From Onishia taeanensis (GTDB taxonomy: Bacteria; Pseudomonadota; Gammaproteobacteria; Pseudomonadales; Halomonadaceae), in assembly GCF_900100755.1 (NCBI RefSeq), contig NZ_FNCI01000012.1, positions 1 through 64,000 on the forward strand: a DNA stretch of 64,000 nt, given 5' to 3'. How positions within the stretch are numbered: position 1 is the stretch's first letter; each line of letters opens with the position of its first letter. Below are positions 17,181-26,751 of this stretch, one piece after another. A program made the translations under genes and the position numbers. The notes beneath the pieces are model-generated. The model saw nothing but the letters and a program-made list of their open reading frames with translations. It made no database searches and was not told the DNA's origin.

Positions 17181-18095
17181 TCAGGCGCCGGTTCGATGCC
17201 CTTCGAGGCGCACCCAGCCCTCGCGTTCCTCGGGTTCGGCCATGCTAAGGCCTTGGGCCAGATAGGCTTCCAGTACCTCGTCGGCCTGATGGGCGAGGAT
17301 GCCCGACAGGGCCAGACGACCGCCGGGGGCGACGTGCCCGGCGATGGTGGGCGCCAGTTCGATCAGCGGGCCGGCCAGGATGTTGGCCACGACGATCGGG
17401 TAGCGGTCGGCGCTGAGTTGCTCGGGATAGTAGAGAGCCAGGCGATCCTCCTCTACCTCGTTGCGCTCGGCGTTGTCACGGCTGGCGGTCAGGGCCTGGG
17501 GGTCGATATCGCTGCCGGTGGCGCGCTTGGCACCCAGTTTGAGGGCGGCGATCGCCAGTATCCCAGAGCCACACCCCACGTCGAGCACCTCGCGGCCGTC
17601 CAGCTCGCCAGCAACCGCCAGGCCATCGAGCCATTCGAGGCACAGGGCGGTGGTGGGATGGGTGCCAGTGCCAAAGGCCAAGCCCGGGTCGAGCCGCAGA
17701 TTGACGGCCTCCGCATCCGGCGCTTCCTGCCAGCTCGGCACGATCCACAGGCGGCTGCCCATCTTCAGCGGGGCGAAGCCGTCCATCCATTCGCGCTCCC
17801 AGTCGCGATCGGCCAGCAGCTCATACTCGATCTCGGGGCAGGGCTCGTCGGGGACCTCGGCGGCCCAGGCCGCGCGGACCTGATCGAGCATGGCATCGAT
17901 GCCTTCCAGGTCGTCATAGAGCCCGGTCAGTACCGTCTCGTCCCACAGGGGGGTAGTGCCTCGATCGGGTTCGAAAACCGGATCGTCGTGGGCGTCCTGC
18001 AGCGTAATGGCGCTGGCGCCCTCGGCGAGCAGCAGCTCTTCGAGAATTTCGGCCTGGGCCGGGGCGATGCGAGCCTTGAGTTGTAACCAGGGCAT
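17181..18095 (-). CDS. prmA: Ribosomal protein L11 methyltransferase
   Basis: PrmA trimethylates lysines of ribosomal protein L11. The 304-residue product has the N-terminal substrate-recognition domain and the methyltransferase domain with DPGLAFGTGTHPTT, VLDVGCGSGILAIAA and VANILAGPL. Length and motifs are those of the family. Confidence 0.95.
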   Translation of the reverse strand: MPWLQLKARIAPAQAEILEELLLAEGASAITLQDAHDDPVFEPDRGTTPLWDETVLTGLYDDLEGIDAMLDQVRAAWAAEVPDEPCPEIEYELLADRDWEREWMDGFAPLKMGSRLWIVPSWQEAPDAEAVNLRLDPGLAFGTGTHPTTALCLEWLDGLAVAGELDGREVLDVGCGSGILAIAALKLGAKRATGSDIDPQALTASRDNAERNEVEEDRLALYYPEQLSADRYPIVVANILAGPLIELAPTIAGHVAPGGRLALSGILAHQADEVLEAYLAQGLSMAEPEEREGWVRLEGHRTGA

Positions 18096-18135
18096 AGCGT
18101 CGGTCTCTCGTTAAAAAATCGCGGTGGAAAACGCC

Positions 18136-18161
18136 AGCGGGGCGGCATAGGCCGCCCCGCT
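18136..18161. terminator. GC-rich hairpin between accC and prmA
   Basis: AGCGGGGCGGC (18136-18146) pairs with GCCGCCCCGCT (18151-18161) around a four-base loop. On the minus strand a weak T-run (GTTTTCC) follows a few bases later, so it may partially end accBC transcription before prmA. Confidence 0.55.
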
Positions 18162-18195
18162 GAGGAGAAATCCCTCGATACCTTTGTCGTGGATG

Positions 18196-18221
18196 CCTGT
18201 CGTTAACACCTGTCGTTAACA
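18196..18221. repeat. 13-bp tandem repeat (two copies)
   Basis: CCTGTCGTTAACA occurs twice in direct succession at 18196-18208 and 18209-18221, in the gap between accC and prmA. Confidence 0.8.
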
Positions 18222-18275
18222 CCCGGGATGAGCGTCAAGCCGTCCCGTGATTCACGTTCAGGTTCTCTCTCAGGC

Positions 18276-19616
18276 TCAGGACTCGAGCTTTTTCTCAAGG
18301 TAGTGGATGTTGACCCCGCCCTGTTGGAAATAGCCGTCGCGGACCAGATCCTTCTGCAGATCGATATTGGTCTTGATGCCTTCCACCAGTAGCTCGTCCA
18401 GCGCATTGCGCATGCGTGTCAGGGCGTTCTCGCGATTCTTGCCCCAGGTGATCAGCTTGCCGATCAGGGAGTCGTAGTGAGGCGGCACCGTGTAGCCGGT
18501 GTAGAGATGCGAGTCCATGCGCACGCCGAGACCGCCGGGCGCATGATAGAGGCTGACCTTGCCCGGCGACGGCATGAAGGTGCGTGCATCCTCAGCGTTG
18601 ATGCGGCACTCGAAGGCATGCCCGTTGAGGGCGATATCCTCCTGGCGCACCGACAGCGGCTGGCCTGAGGCGATAAGCAGCTGCTCCTTGACGATGTCGA
18701 TGCCGGTGACCATCTCGGTGACCGGGTGCTCGACCTGTACGCGCGTGTTCATCTCGATGAAGAAGAACTGGCCATTCTCGTACAGGAATTCGAAGGTGCC
18801 GGCACCGCGGTAGCCGATTTCGATGCAAGCATCGGTACAGGCCTTGAGGACCTGTGCGCGGGCATCAGGGTCGAGCCCGGGGGCCGGCGCTTCCTCGAGT
18901 ACCTTCTGATGGCGGCGCTGCAGCGAGCAATCGCGATCATAGAGGTGCACGGCATTGCCCTGGCCGTCGGCGAGTACCTGTACCTCGACGTGGCGAGGCT
19001 GTTCCAGATACTTCTCCATGTAGACGGTGCCGTCGCCGAATGCGGCATTGGCCTCATTCTGCGTCACGCTGATCGAGGAGAGCAGGTGAGCCTCGCTATG
19101 TACCACGCGCATGCCGCGACCGCCGCCGCCGGAAGCCGCCTTGATGATCACCGGATAGCCGATGCGCCGAGCCACCGCCAGCGCTTCTTCCGGGTCTTCG
19201 GGGACTGCGCCGTCGGAGCCAGGAACCGTCGGCACGCCGGCCTTCATCATCGCCTCGATGGCGCTGACCTTGTCGCCCATCAGGCGAATGGTGTCGGCGC
19301 GCGGGCCAATGAAGGTGAAACCGGAGCGCTCGACCTGTTCGGCAAAGTTGGCATTCTCGGAGAGGAAGCCATAGCCCGGATGAATGGCATCTGCATCGGT
19401 GACTTCCGCGGCACTGATCAGTGCCGGAATGTTCAGGTAGGACTTCGCCGAGGAGGCCGGGCCGATGCATACCGCTTCGTCCGCTAGGCGCACATGCATC
19501 AGTTCACGGTCGGCCTGGGAATGCACCGCCACGGTCTTGATGCCCAGCTCTTTGCAGGCACGCAGGATGCGCAGGGCTATCTCGCCACGATTGGCGATGA
19601 GTACCTTGTCCAACAT
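18276..19616 (-). CDS. accC: Acetyl-CoA carboxylase, biotin carboxylase subunit
   Basis: AccC carboxylates the biotin of BCCP using ATP and bicarbonate, the first half of malonyl-CoA formation. The 446-residue product has the LIANRGEIA opening, the ATP-grasp glycine loop [12 protein letters not shown], the [14 protein letters not shown] segment, and the usual length. It lies 46 bases downstream of accB in the standard accBC operon. Confidence 0.97.
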   Translation of the reverse strand: MLDKVLIANRGEIALRILRACKELGIKTVAVHSQADRELMHVRLADEAVCIGPASSAKSYLNIPALISAAEVTDADAIHPGYGFLSENANFAEQVERSGFTFIGPRADTIRLMGDKVSAIEAMMKAGVPTVPGSDGAVPEDPEEALAVARRIGYPVIIKAASGGGGRGMRVVHSEAHLLSSISVTQNEANAAFGDGTVYMEKYLEQPRHVEVQVLADGQGNAVHLYDRDCSLQRRHQKVLEEAPAPGLDPDARAQVLKACTDACIEIGYRGAGTFEFLYENGQFFFIEMNTRVQVEHPVTEMVTGIDIVKEQLLIASGQPLSVRQEDIALNGHAFECRINAEDARTFMPSPGKVSLYHAPGGLGVRMDSHLYTGYTVPPHYDSLIGKLITWGKNRENALTRMRNALDELLVEGIKTNIDLQKDLVRDGYFQQGGVNIHYLEKKLES

Positions 19617-19662
19617 CTTGTATCCGCCCAGGTTGGAGTGGAAAGGGGAGGTGAGAATGGCC

Positions 19663-20118
19663 TTAGCCGATGACCAGCATGGGCTGATCGTATTCCACCG
19701 GTTCGCCGTCTTCGACCAGGATGGCTTCGATGACGCCGTCCTTGTCCGCTTCGATCTGGTTCATCATCTTCATGGCTTCGACGATGCAGATCGTTTCCCC
19801 TTTCTTGACGCTTTGGCCGACTTCGACAAACGACTTGGCGCCGGGAGCCGGTGCACGATAGAAGGTGCCGACCATCGGTGAGTTAACGGTATGGCCGGTG
19901 GGCTCGGCCGGGGCGGCGGGCTCTGCCGGTGCGGAAGGCGCGGCCGGTGCGGCGGCAGCGGGTGCCGCCGGCGCAGCAGCGGCAGGGGCCGGCTGATAGG
20001 CCACACCGTTGGGATGACGGCTGATACGAACCGACTCTTCGCCTTCCTGAATCTCGATTTCGCTGATGTTGGATTCTTCCAGCAGCTCGATCAGCTTCTT
20101 GACCTTGCGGATATCCAT
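19663..20118 (-). CDS. accB: Biotin carboxyl carrier protein of acetyl-CoA carboxylase
   Basis: AccB carries biotin between the carboxylase and carboxyltransferase halves of acetyl-CoA carboxylase. The 151-residue product has an N-terminal dimer-forming region, an Ala/Pro-rich linker at about residues 43-73, and the biotinyl domain with EAMKMM, where Lys117 is biotinylated. The C-terminal domain also has the thumb-like insert ([12 protein letters not shown]) of bacterial BCCPs. It heads the accBC operon. Confidence 0.97.
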   Translation of the reverse strand: MDIRKVKKLIELLEESNISEIEIQEGEESVRISRHPNGVAYQPAPAAAAPAAPAAAAPAAPSAPAEPAAPAEPTGHTVNSPMVGTFYRAPAPGAKSFVEVGQSVKKGETICIVEAMKMMNQIEADKDGVIEAILVEDGEPVEYDQPMLVIG

Positions 20119-20335
20119 GAGTCTGTCTCGATCGGGTGATAAGGGGTGGGTCAGGTGTGCAGGTTGATCCGGCTTTGGGCGCTGTCAACCTGCTCAAACT
20201 TTGTCTAGATCACGGCATGATGTTGCACGATGCCGCTGATAGTCGCCTCTAAACGGCGTGTCGGCGGAGTGTGCCGAAAAAAACGGGTCATGTCCAGTTA
20301 CGCTCGGAACCACTCAGACAGTGTTCCTACAGGGG

Positions 20336-22222
20336 TTAGGCCGAGTGTCCGTCGGACTCATCACCCTTGGCAAACCATTCCAGCAAGGCATTCAGATGAT
20401 CGGCGAAGAGGGCGGCTTGCACTTCCCCTTGGATGCGGGCATCTCTGATTTCCTTGCCGGCGTTGAAGAACATCAGGCTGGGAGGGCCGAATAGCTCGAA
20501 GCGCTCGAGCAGGGCGCGGCTTTCCGCGTTGCTCTCGGTGACATCGACGCGAATGCGGTAAAAGTCGTCGAGCCGTGCTGCTACCTGCGGGTCGGGGAAA
20601 ACGTCACGTTCCATGATCTTGCAGGATATGCACCAGTCGGCGCTGACGTCGACGAAGGCCGGTTGGCCACTGCGCGTGGCGCGCTCGAGCTCGGCGTTCA
20701 GTCCCGCGAGCCCCGTGACCGTGGTAAAGCTTGGCGAGGCATCGGGCTGGCTGGTGTTAGCGGTGGCAGTACTGGTTTGCCAGGCTAGTGGGCGCAGTGG
20801 GTCCTGGGCGCCGCCGGCTGCCCCGACGACCAGGGTGAGGCCCCAGGTCAGTAGCATCAGCCCACCGGCCTGGCTCAGCCGGGCAGCTCCCTTGGGGTGA
20901 TCGAAACGCAGGGCGCCCAGCGCTAGAGCACTGCCAATCGCCAGCGCAGCCCACAGCAGAAGCGTTAGCGGCCCCGGCAGTAGCCGCTCGATCAGCCAGA
21001 CCGCAACGCCTAGCAAGAGCACGCCGAAGGCGGACTTGACGTGCTGCATCCAGGCGCCGCTGCGGGGAAGCAGAGTGGCGCCGAAGGTGCCGACGATCAG
21101 CAGTGGCACGCCCATGCCCAACGCCAGGGCGAGCAGCCCCAGCCCGCCCATGAGGGCATCACCGGTGGAGGAGATAAACACCAGTGCGCCGGCCAAGGGA
21201 GCCGAAACGCAGGGCGATACCACCAGCACCGACAGGGCGCCGGCGAGCGCCAATCCCAGCGGACCGCTGCGCTGGGCGCGATCCTGCCAGGCGTCTAGGC
21301 GCTGGCTGAGCCTCACCGGCAGTCGTAGCTGGAAGATGCTGAACATGGCCAGGGCGAAGACGACGAACAGGGCGGCGAACGGAATCAAGACTGCTGGAGA
21401 CTGCAGGCGTGCCTGGAGATTGAGGCCGGCGCCGAACAGGCCCATCAGCACCCCGACGCCTGCATAGGTCAGGGCCATGCCGGTCACGTAGCTGCCCGAC
21501 AGGGCGAAGGCGCGCAGCCGCGAGGGGCGCTGGCCGACGATGATCGAGGCAAGGATCGGCATCATCGGCAGCACGCAGGGGGTGAAGGTCAGCCCCAGCC
21601 CGGCGAGGAAAAAGAGGCCCAGTACCAATGCCGGAGAGGCATCCTGCAAGAGGTTGCTGAAGTGGCCGTCTTCACTGGTCAGCGAGGACGCCTTCGGCGT
21701 TGTCTCGGTGGACTCGGCGCTGCCCCCTTTTGTAGAAGCGGGGGGCGTGGCGAAGGCCGCCGGGGCGGAGCCAGGCAGGGCCGTCAGCTCGACCTGCTGC
21801 GGGGGGTAGCAGAGCCCGGCCTCAGCGCAGCCCTGATAGTGCAGGGTAACGTCGATCGCGTCAGCCCCGCCCTGGGCCTTGATAGGCACCGGAAAGGTGA
21901 CGCTATCGTGAAAGACATAGACCTCGCCGAGGAACTCATCATTCTTGAAGGTGCCGGCTGGCAAGAGGGGCTCGCCAAGCGTGGCCTCGGCGGTGTCGTT
22001 GCTGATGCCTAGCCGGTGGCGGTAAAGATAGTAGCCATCGGCAGCGTCGATGCCGATCATCAGCCGGTCGCCGTCGATCCAGGCGTGGGGGCTGAAGGCC
22101 TCCTCTACCGGCAGGAAGTCGCCATTGTCGCCACCAGAGGGAAACAACTGGGCCTGTACCGGAAGCGAAAAGGCCAATAGCAGGCTAACGGCGAGAAAGA
22201 AGCGTGAGATCAACGTCAACAT
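20336..22222 (-). CDS. dsbD: Thiol:disulfide interchange protein DsbD
   Basis: DsbD moves electrons from cytoplasmic thioredoxin through the inner membrane to DsbC, DsbG and CcmG. The product (628 residues from ATG 22222) has a signal peptide, an N-terminal alpha domain with the cysteine pair in YQGCAEAGLCYPPQ, eight hydrophobic segments in the middle including the FTPCVLPMMP and VSPCVSAPL cysteines, and a C-terminal thioredoxin-like domain with the CISCK active site (DWCISCKIMERD). All three redox cysteine pairs are present. The start is uncertain: no ribosome site fits ATG 22222 well, and nearby TTG codons at 22219 and 22213 are possible. Confidence 0.93.
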   Translation of the reverse strand: MLTLISRFFLAVSLLLAFSLPVQAQLFPSGGDNGDFLPVEEAFSPHAWIDGDRLMIGIDAADGYYLYRHRLGISNDTAEATLGEPLLPAGTFKNDEFLGEVYVFHDSVTFPVPIKAQGGADAIDVTLHYQGCAEAGLCYPPQQVELTALPGSAPAAFATPPASTKGGSAESTETTPKASSLTSEDGHFSNLLQDASPALVLGLFFLAGLGLTFTPCVLPMMPILASIIVGQRPSRLRAFALSGSYVTGMALTYAGVGVLMGLFGAGLNLQARLQSPAVLIPFAALFVVFALAMFSIFQLRLPVRLSQRLDAWQDRAQRSGPLGLALAGALSVLVVSPCVSAPLAGALVFISSTGDALMGGLGLLALALGMGVPLLIVGTFGATLLPRSGAWMQHVKSAFGVLLLGVAVWLIERLLPGPLTLLLWAALAIGSALALGALRFDHPKGAARLSQAGGLMLLTWGLTLVVGAAGGAQDPLRPLAWQTSTATANTSQPDASPSFTTVTGLAGLNAELERATRSGQPAFVDVSADWCISCKIMERDVFPDPQVAARLDDFYRIRVDVTESNAESRALLERFELFGPPSLMFFNAGKEIRDARIQGEVQAALFADHLNALLEWFAKGDESDGHSA

Positions 22223-22494
22223 CCTTGCAGGTATTCGGGGCGTTAAGAGTAGAGACCAAGACGGCAATGATTCGAAACAGGCATGGCTCGGGTGCGGCTC
22301 AGCGATAACGCCTTTATCACCACAGCCGTCAGCCAGCGCTTGTCTGCGACCGGAGCGCTCGACAGGAGTTCCTCAGCCGTGGAAACCTCCCAGGCATTCA
22401 CCTGCTAGGATAACGCATACGACTTGTCGGCTTCATGCCAAGCATGCGGCGACAGCGCAGGTGACTTCCTTACCAATCGCCAAGGACCTAGACG

Positions 22495-23904
22495 ATGTCA
22501 TTGTTTGGATCACGCAAGCCCCGTCCCAACCGGCCCACGGATATCCTGGAGCGCCCCGAGTACGGCTGGGTGTGGAAGCCGCTGCTGGGGCTGGTCGTTG
22601 TCTACCTGGTCGTGACCCTGGCGCTGGGAGCTTGGTGGAGCCTGACGCCGGACGACTTCAACGTGCAGCAGGCCAGCGCCGAGCAGCGTGGCCGTCTTGG
22701 GGCTGACGCTTCCAAGGCCGCGCCGCCCGATACTAGCCCGGCAGAGCGCGGGGCGGTGATCGTCGCGACCCAGATGACGTTGCTCGATACGTTGCTCGAC
22801 AAGCCGGGTGGCTATCTGCGTAATGACATGCTGCCGCCGGGGCTATGGCTCGACAACATGCCTGCCTGGGAGCTTGGCGTGCTCAAGCAGGCCCGCGGCG
22901 AAGCGGATACCCTGGCGGAGAAGGGCATCAGGGAAGACGGAGCGTTGAAAGAGGCCCAGGAGCGGCTCGATGGCGACAGCCAGGACTGGCTTTATCCTTC
23001 CACCGAACACCGCATCGCCAAGGCCCGCGATGCTTACGCCGTGGTATTGAATGATCTTAACCAGCAGCGCGATGCGCTGCCGGCAGAGGGCGATGTGCCG
23101 GCGTACTGGCTGACTCGCGTGGCCCGGCGTCTGGATGACTTGACCTATCGCCTGTTGGCTAGCGTCGCCGATCCAGAAGCCATGCGCGAACTCGAGGTGG
23201 ATGTCGAGCAGTTGCCGGGCCGGACGCCCTGGTACCGGGTCGACGATATTTTCTTCGAGGCCCGTGGCCAGGCCTGGGCGCTGGAGCATCTACTGGCGGC
23301 CATGGATGCCGACTATGGTGACGTGGTCACCGCCGCCGATGCCGAGCCCTTGGTGGAGCGCCTACAAGCCGAGCTCAAGCAGGCGCAGCGCACACTCTGG
23401 AGCCCGGTGGTGCTGAACGGTACGGGGTTTGGCATCTTCGCCAATCACTCGCTGATGATGGCCGCTTATACCCAGCGTGCGGCCAAGCTGGCCGAGGCGC
23501 TTTCCGGGCGTCTGGCGGGGGTTAGTGCGCCGGAGCCCACGCTGAACCAGCCGGAGGGTGCGCCGGCGCAAGAGCCGGTAACCGACCAGCCGGGCGCTCA
23601 GGCCGGAGCCCAGGCGGGGGCAGAGGCGCAAGACGGATCGTCCGCACCACAAGACGCGTCGCCAGCCCAAGCTGATACCAGCACCTCGACGGCGGGCGAT
23701 GCCTCGACGTCCGATGACCCAGCGTCGTCGGATGCAGAGGCCAAGGCACCCGACGCCACTTCCGGCGCGGCCGATTCTTCTTCTGGCGCGGACGCCACCG
23801 ATGAGCCAGCGGCTACGCCATCGCCCAGCAGTGACGATGCCAGTGCTGCTGAGCCGTCGGCCGACTCGGCGGCTGATAAGGGGGATACAAGCGGGGAAGG
23901 CTAG
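22495..23904 (+). CDS. DUF2333 family protein with acidic C-terminal tail
   Basis: The 469-residue product has one membrane segment near residues 28-48, followed by a large predicted periplasmic domain with the DUF2333 pattern (LDTLLDKPGGYLRNDMLPPG, then WYRVDDIFFEARGQAWAL, and FANHSLMMAAY). Its function is unknown. The last 120 or so residues are a low-complexity Ala/Ser/Asp/Pro-rich acidic tail, a typical feature of halophile proteins and probably disordered. The tail seems longer than the family core requires. It is a single gene, ended by a terminator. Confidence 0.82.
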   Translation: MSLFGSRKPRPNRPTDILERPEYGWVWKPLLGLVVVYLVVTLALGAWWSLTPDDFNVQQASAEQRGRLGADASKAAPPDTSPAERGAVIVATQMTLLDTLLDKPGGYLRNDMLPPGLWLDNMPAWELGVLKQARGEADTLAEKGIREDGALKEAQERLDGDSQDWLYPSTEHRIAKARDAYAVVLNDLNQQRDALPAEGDVPAYWLTRVARRLDDLTYRLLASVADPEAMRELEVDVEQLPGRTPWYRVDDIFFEARGQAWALEHLLAAMDADYGDVVTAADAEPLVERLQAELKQAQRTLWSPVVLNGTGFGIFANHSLMMAAYTQRAAKLAEALSGRLAGVSAPEPTLNQPEGAPAQEPVTDQPGAQAGAQAGAEAQDGSSAPQDASPAQADTSTSTAGDASTSDDPASSDAEAKAPDATSGAADSSSGADATDEPAATPSPSSDDASAAEPSADSAADKGDTSGEG

Positions 23905-24052
23905 CGTGCAGCAAGCCGCCAGGTCATGAGGAATGGCATATCAGAAAGTCGGCGAGGCAGGTGGCAAAGACAGGCGACTTAGCCAGGCAAATGCAAGATA
24001 TCCAGACGGTTGAGAAGCGGGTGCTGAAAGCAGTTATTGCAGTCAGTTATTG

Positions 24053-24081
24053 AAAAGGGGCGCTCAATGAGCGCCCCTTTT
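24053..24081. terminator. Bidirectional intrinsic terminator
   Basis: AAAAGGGGCGCTC (24053-24065) pairs with GAGCGCCCCTTTT (24069-24081) around a three-base loop, between the convergent DUF2333 gene and ppa. Confidence 0.88.
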
Positions 24082-24188
24082 GCGTTGTGCCAAATCCTGC
24101 GGCACCCGTTGCTTACGTTGCGGCGTAACGGCTCATTGGCACGTTACCCGGGGCGGTCTTCCACCCACTGAGCGACTCGCGGATCGCT

Positions 24189-24719
24189 TCAGGCTTTCTC
24201 AAAGGCAGCAGCAGCCTTTTCGATGGCCTTGCGAGCGGCGTCGGCGCCGTCCCAGGATTCCACTTTGACCCACTTGCCTTTCTCGAGATCCTTGTAGTTC
24301 TCGAAGAAGTGAGCGATCTGCTGGCGCAGAAGCTCGGGCAGGTCGGTGACTTCCTGAATGTCGTCGTAAAGAGCAGTGAGCTTCTGGTGCGGCACACAGA
24401 CCAGCTTGGCATCTTCGCCGGCTTCGTCGGTCATGTTCAGGATGCCGACCGGGCGCGCACGGATCACGCTGCCGGGCTGCACCGGATAGGGCGTCACCAC
24501 TAGGGCATCCAGCGCATCGCCGTCGTCGGCCAGGGTGTCCGGGATATAGCCGTAGTTGGCCGGGTAGAACATCGGCGTGGCCATGAAGCGGTCGACCAAC
24601 AGCGCATCGAGATCCTTGTCGATTTCATACTTGATCGGTGCATGGTTGGCAGGAATCTCGATGGCGACGTAGATGTCGTTGGGGAGATCTTTGCCGGCGG
24701 GAATCTTGTCGAAGCTCAT
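24189..24719 (-). CDS. ppa: Inorganic pyrophosphatase
   Basis: Ppa hydrolyses pyrophosphate in the cytoplasm. The 176-residue product equals E. coli Ppa in length and has the metal-binding [11 protein letters not shown] segment, the [11 protein letters not shown] loop and KWVKVESW. The start at 24719 has AAGGA seven bases upstream. The longer open frame upstream is not part of the gene. It is divergent from the phosphatase/kinase-like gene at 24902. Confidence 0.96.
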   Translation of the reverse strand: MSFDKIPAGKDLPNDIYVAIEIPANHAPIKYEIDKDLDALLVDRFMATPMFYPANYGYIPDTLADDGDALDALVVTPYPVQPGSVIRARPVGILNMTDEAGEDAKLVCVPHQKLTALYDDIQEVTDLPELLRQQIAHFFENYKDLEKGKWVKVESWDGADAARKAIEKAAAAFEKA

Positions 24720-24873
24720 CGTCGCGTCCTTGGGTTGGCAGTAATCGTTGCCTGTTAAGTCTCGCGGATTATACGAACTGCGCGGCGCGATTACCAATGC
24801 GACCAAGGCCGTCATGGGCTCCGACAGGGCCTTTGAGTGTGTATGATAGGCCCATCCTCTATCAGGAGGGGGT

Positions 24874-24897
24874 ATGACTGCCGGATCAAGGAGATAG
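24874..24897 (+). CDS. Seven-codon leader mini-ORF
   Basis: An ATG at 24874 follows a strong AGGAGGGGG ribosome site and encodes MTAGSRR before TAG. Its last codons contain the AAGGAGATAG that serves as the ribosome site of the next gene, whose GTG start lies four bases after the TAG. This layout would allow translational coupling. Only sequence layout supports it. Confidence 0.3.
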   Translation: MTAGSRR

Positions 24898-24901
24898 GTA
24901 G

Positions 24902-26614
24902 GTGGAGTCCGAGTTAGCGTTGAGCGTAGGGCAGGCCTTCGTGGCGCCGGAGCGTCGTCGTCATCGCAGTTCGATGTCGGTGCGCATTCCCGAACCACGA
25001 TTGTTGGCGCTGAAGGGCGCCTGTGCACTGATCAGCGACTCGAGCTCGCGTAATGCGATTGCCCATCAGGCCGGCGAGCTCAGTGTGCGCGGTTTTCTTG
25101 CCGACTATATATCCACCCCCGAGCATTGGGATATCAAGACGTCGGCGACTCGGGTGCTGAGGGCGCTCAACGGCTGGTGTCACAGCCAGAGCGGCCATGT
25201 TAGCGGCGGCAGCTATGTCTGCTCGCTATCGGCGATGATCTATCGCGGCCGCGAGGCCCATCTATTCCATATGGGCGATACGCTGGTCTTTCGTCTGCGT
25301 GGGGCCGAGTTCGAGCAGCTCTCCCGTGATCATGTCACGGATCTGGGGGGATACCGCTATCCCTCCCGGGCCTTGGGCATGGATGGCAATCTGGATATCG
25401 ACTACATCACCATGCCGCTGAAACAGGGCGATATCTTCCTGTTCACCACCCCGGCCGTGCGCGGCACCCTGATGCCCTCCGACTACGTACAATTGATCCG
25501 CCAGGATGCAAGCGATCTGGATGCCGCCTGCGAGCGCCTTGCCGCAACGGCACAGGAGCGTGCGCAGGAGCGTGGCTACGGAGGCGAACAGTTCTGTTTT
25601 CAGCTGGTGCGCATCGACCGTCTCCCGGAAGACGTGACCGAGGCCCCGGACAAGCTTTATGGCGACCTGCCGGTACCGGCGGAGCTGAGCGTTGGCCAGC
25701 GCCTGGATGGTCTCGAGGTGCGAGGCGTGCTGTCGCGCACCGCCCAGTCACGGGTCTATCGGGTCTTTGATCCGGTCAGTCGCCGAGAAATGGTCATGAA
25801 GGCGCCCAGCCCCGAGCTTTCCAGCCGCAATGCCTATCTCGAACACTTCCTGCTGCAGCAGTGGGTGGTCGAGCGCGTCAGGTCACCTTTCGTGGCGCGG
25901 ATCATGGAGCCGTCGCGACCGCGCACTCATCTGTATTATTTGATGAACCTGATCGAGGGCGAGCGCCTCTCCGACTGGGCGCGGCGTCACCCTCAAGCGA
26001 GCCTCTCTCAGCGGTTGGACATCGCGCGCCAGCTGGCCAAGGCGGTGCAGGCACTGCACCGCCGTGACCTGCTTCATCAGCAGATTCACCCTGACAACGT
26101 GCTGGTAGATACCCACGGGCAGGTGGTGCTGGCCGACTTCAGCGCATGTCGGCTACGGGAAGGGGACGGGCATAAACATTCGCGGGAGCTGGCGCGCCAG
26201 CTCGGCCTCACCGAACACAGTGCGCCGGAATATGCGCTGGATGACGACGTGGGGCGGCGTAGCGATCAGTATGCGCTGGCCTCGACGATCTACTGGCTAG
26301 TCACCGGCGGGCTGCCCTACGATATGCCGCCGCATCAGTTGCGAAGCCATACCGATCTTGAGCAGCTGAGCTACAAGAGTGCCCGCTCGCTGAATCCCGA
26401 GGTGCCACAGGCACTGGATGACGCCCTGCGCCGAGCCCTGGATCCGCAGCGAGCGCTGCGCTTCCGCCGTCTTTCGGAGTTGGTGGTCGCTCTGCGAGAG
26501 CCCCGCAACAAGGGCGAGGCCGTCAAGGCGACGTCATCGGTCTCCAATCGCTTTTGGCAGGGACTGGCGGTGCTGTTGCTGGCGTTGCTGGTGATCTCCT
26601 GGCTAATGCGCTAG
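24902..26614 (+). CDS. Fused PP2C-like and kinase-like protein, apparently catalytically degenerate
   Basis: The 570-residue product starts at a GTG behind AAGGAG. Residues 1-240 resemble the PP2C phosphatase half and 265-535 the Ser/Thr kinase half of the bifunctional kinase/phosphatase proteins of pseudomonads and halomonads; a membrane anchor ends the protein (about 549-568). In the phosphatase half the segments that normally hold metal-binding Asp read CALISDSSS (42-50) instead of ALADG and TTPAV (182-186) instead of TDGV; only GD at 125-126 remains. In the kinase half the catalytic loop is HQQIHPDN (392-399) instead of H-x-D-x-K/R-P-x-N, so the catalytic Asp is Gln. The ATP lysine (Lys300) and DFS (412-414) remain, and the glycine loop is degenerate. 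I infer a pseudoenzyme with a sensing or scaffold role. Confidence 0.8.
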   Translation: MESELALSVGQAFVAPERRRHRSSMSVRIPEPRLLALKGACALISDSSSRNAIAHQAGELSVRGFLADYISTPEHWDIKTSATRVLRALNGWCHSQSGHVSGGSYVCSLSAMIYRGREAHLFHMGDTLVFRLRGAEFEQLSRDHVTDLGGYRYPSRALGMDGNLDIDYITMPLKQGDIFLFTTPAVRGTLMPSDYVQLIRQDASDLDAACERLAATAQERAQERGYGGEQFCFQLVRIDRLPEDVTEAPDKLYGDLPVPAELSVGQRLDGLEVRGVLSRTAQSRVYRVFDPVSRREMVMKAPSPELSSRNAYLEHFLLQQWVVERVRSPFVARIMEPSRPRTHLYYLMNLIEGERLSDWARRHPQASLSQRLDIARQLAKAVQALHRRDLLHQQIHPDNVLVDTHGQVVLADFSACRLREGDGHKHSRELARQLGLTEHSAPEYALDDDVGRRSDQYALASTIYWLVTGGLPYDMPPHQLRSHTDLEQLSYKSARSLNPEVPQALDDALRRALDPQRALRFRRLSELVVALREPRNKGEAVKATSSVSNRFWQGLAVLLLALLVISWLMR

Positions 26615-26660
26615 GCCCTCTCGCTCTGGTTGCCGTACAAAACGGCCAAGCAGGCACGCG

Positions 26661-26688
26661 AAAACGCCCCGGCAAGCCGGGGCGTTTT
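26661..26688. terminator. Bidirectional intrinsic terminator
   Basis: AAAACGCCCCGGC (26661-26673) pairs with GCCGGGGCGTTTT (26676-26688) between two convergent genes. Confidence 0.88.
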
Positions 26689-26751
26689 GGTGTTGATCAT
26701 AGGCCGTCGCTGGGTAGCTGCCCGGCGACGGCGAGACGCAGCAGTTGATGC

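Noticed and set aside
18196-18221. BirA operator in the accC-prmA gap
   Set aside because: The GTTAAC cores are in direct repeat with 13-base spacing, not an inverted pair 16 bases apart.
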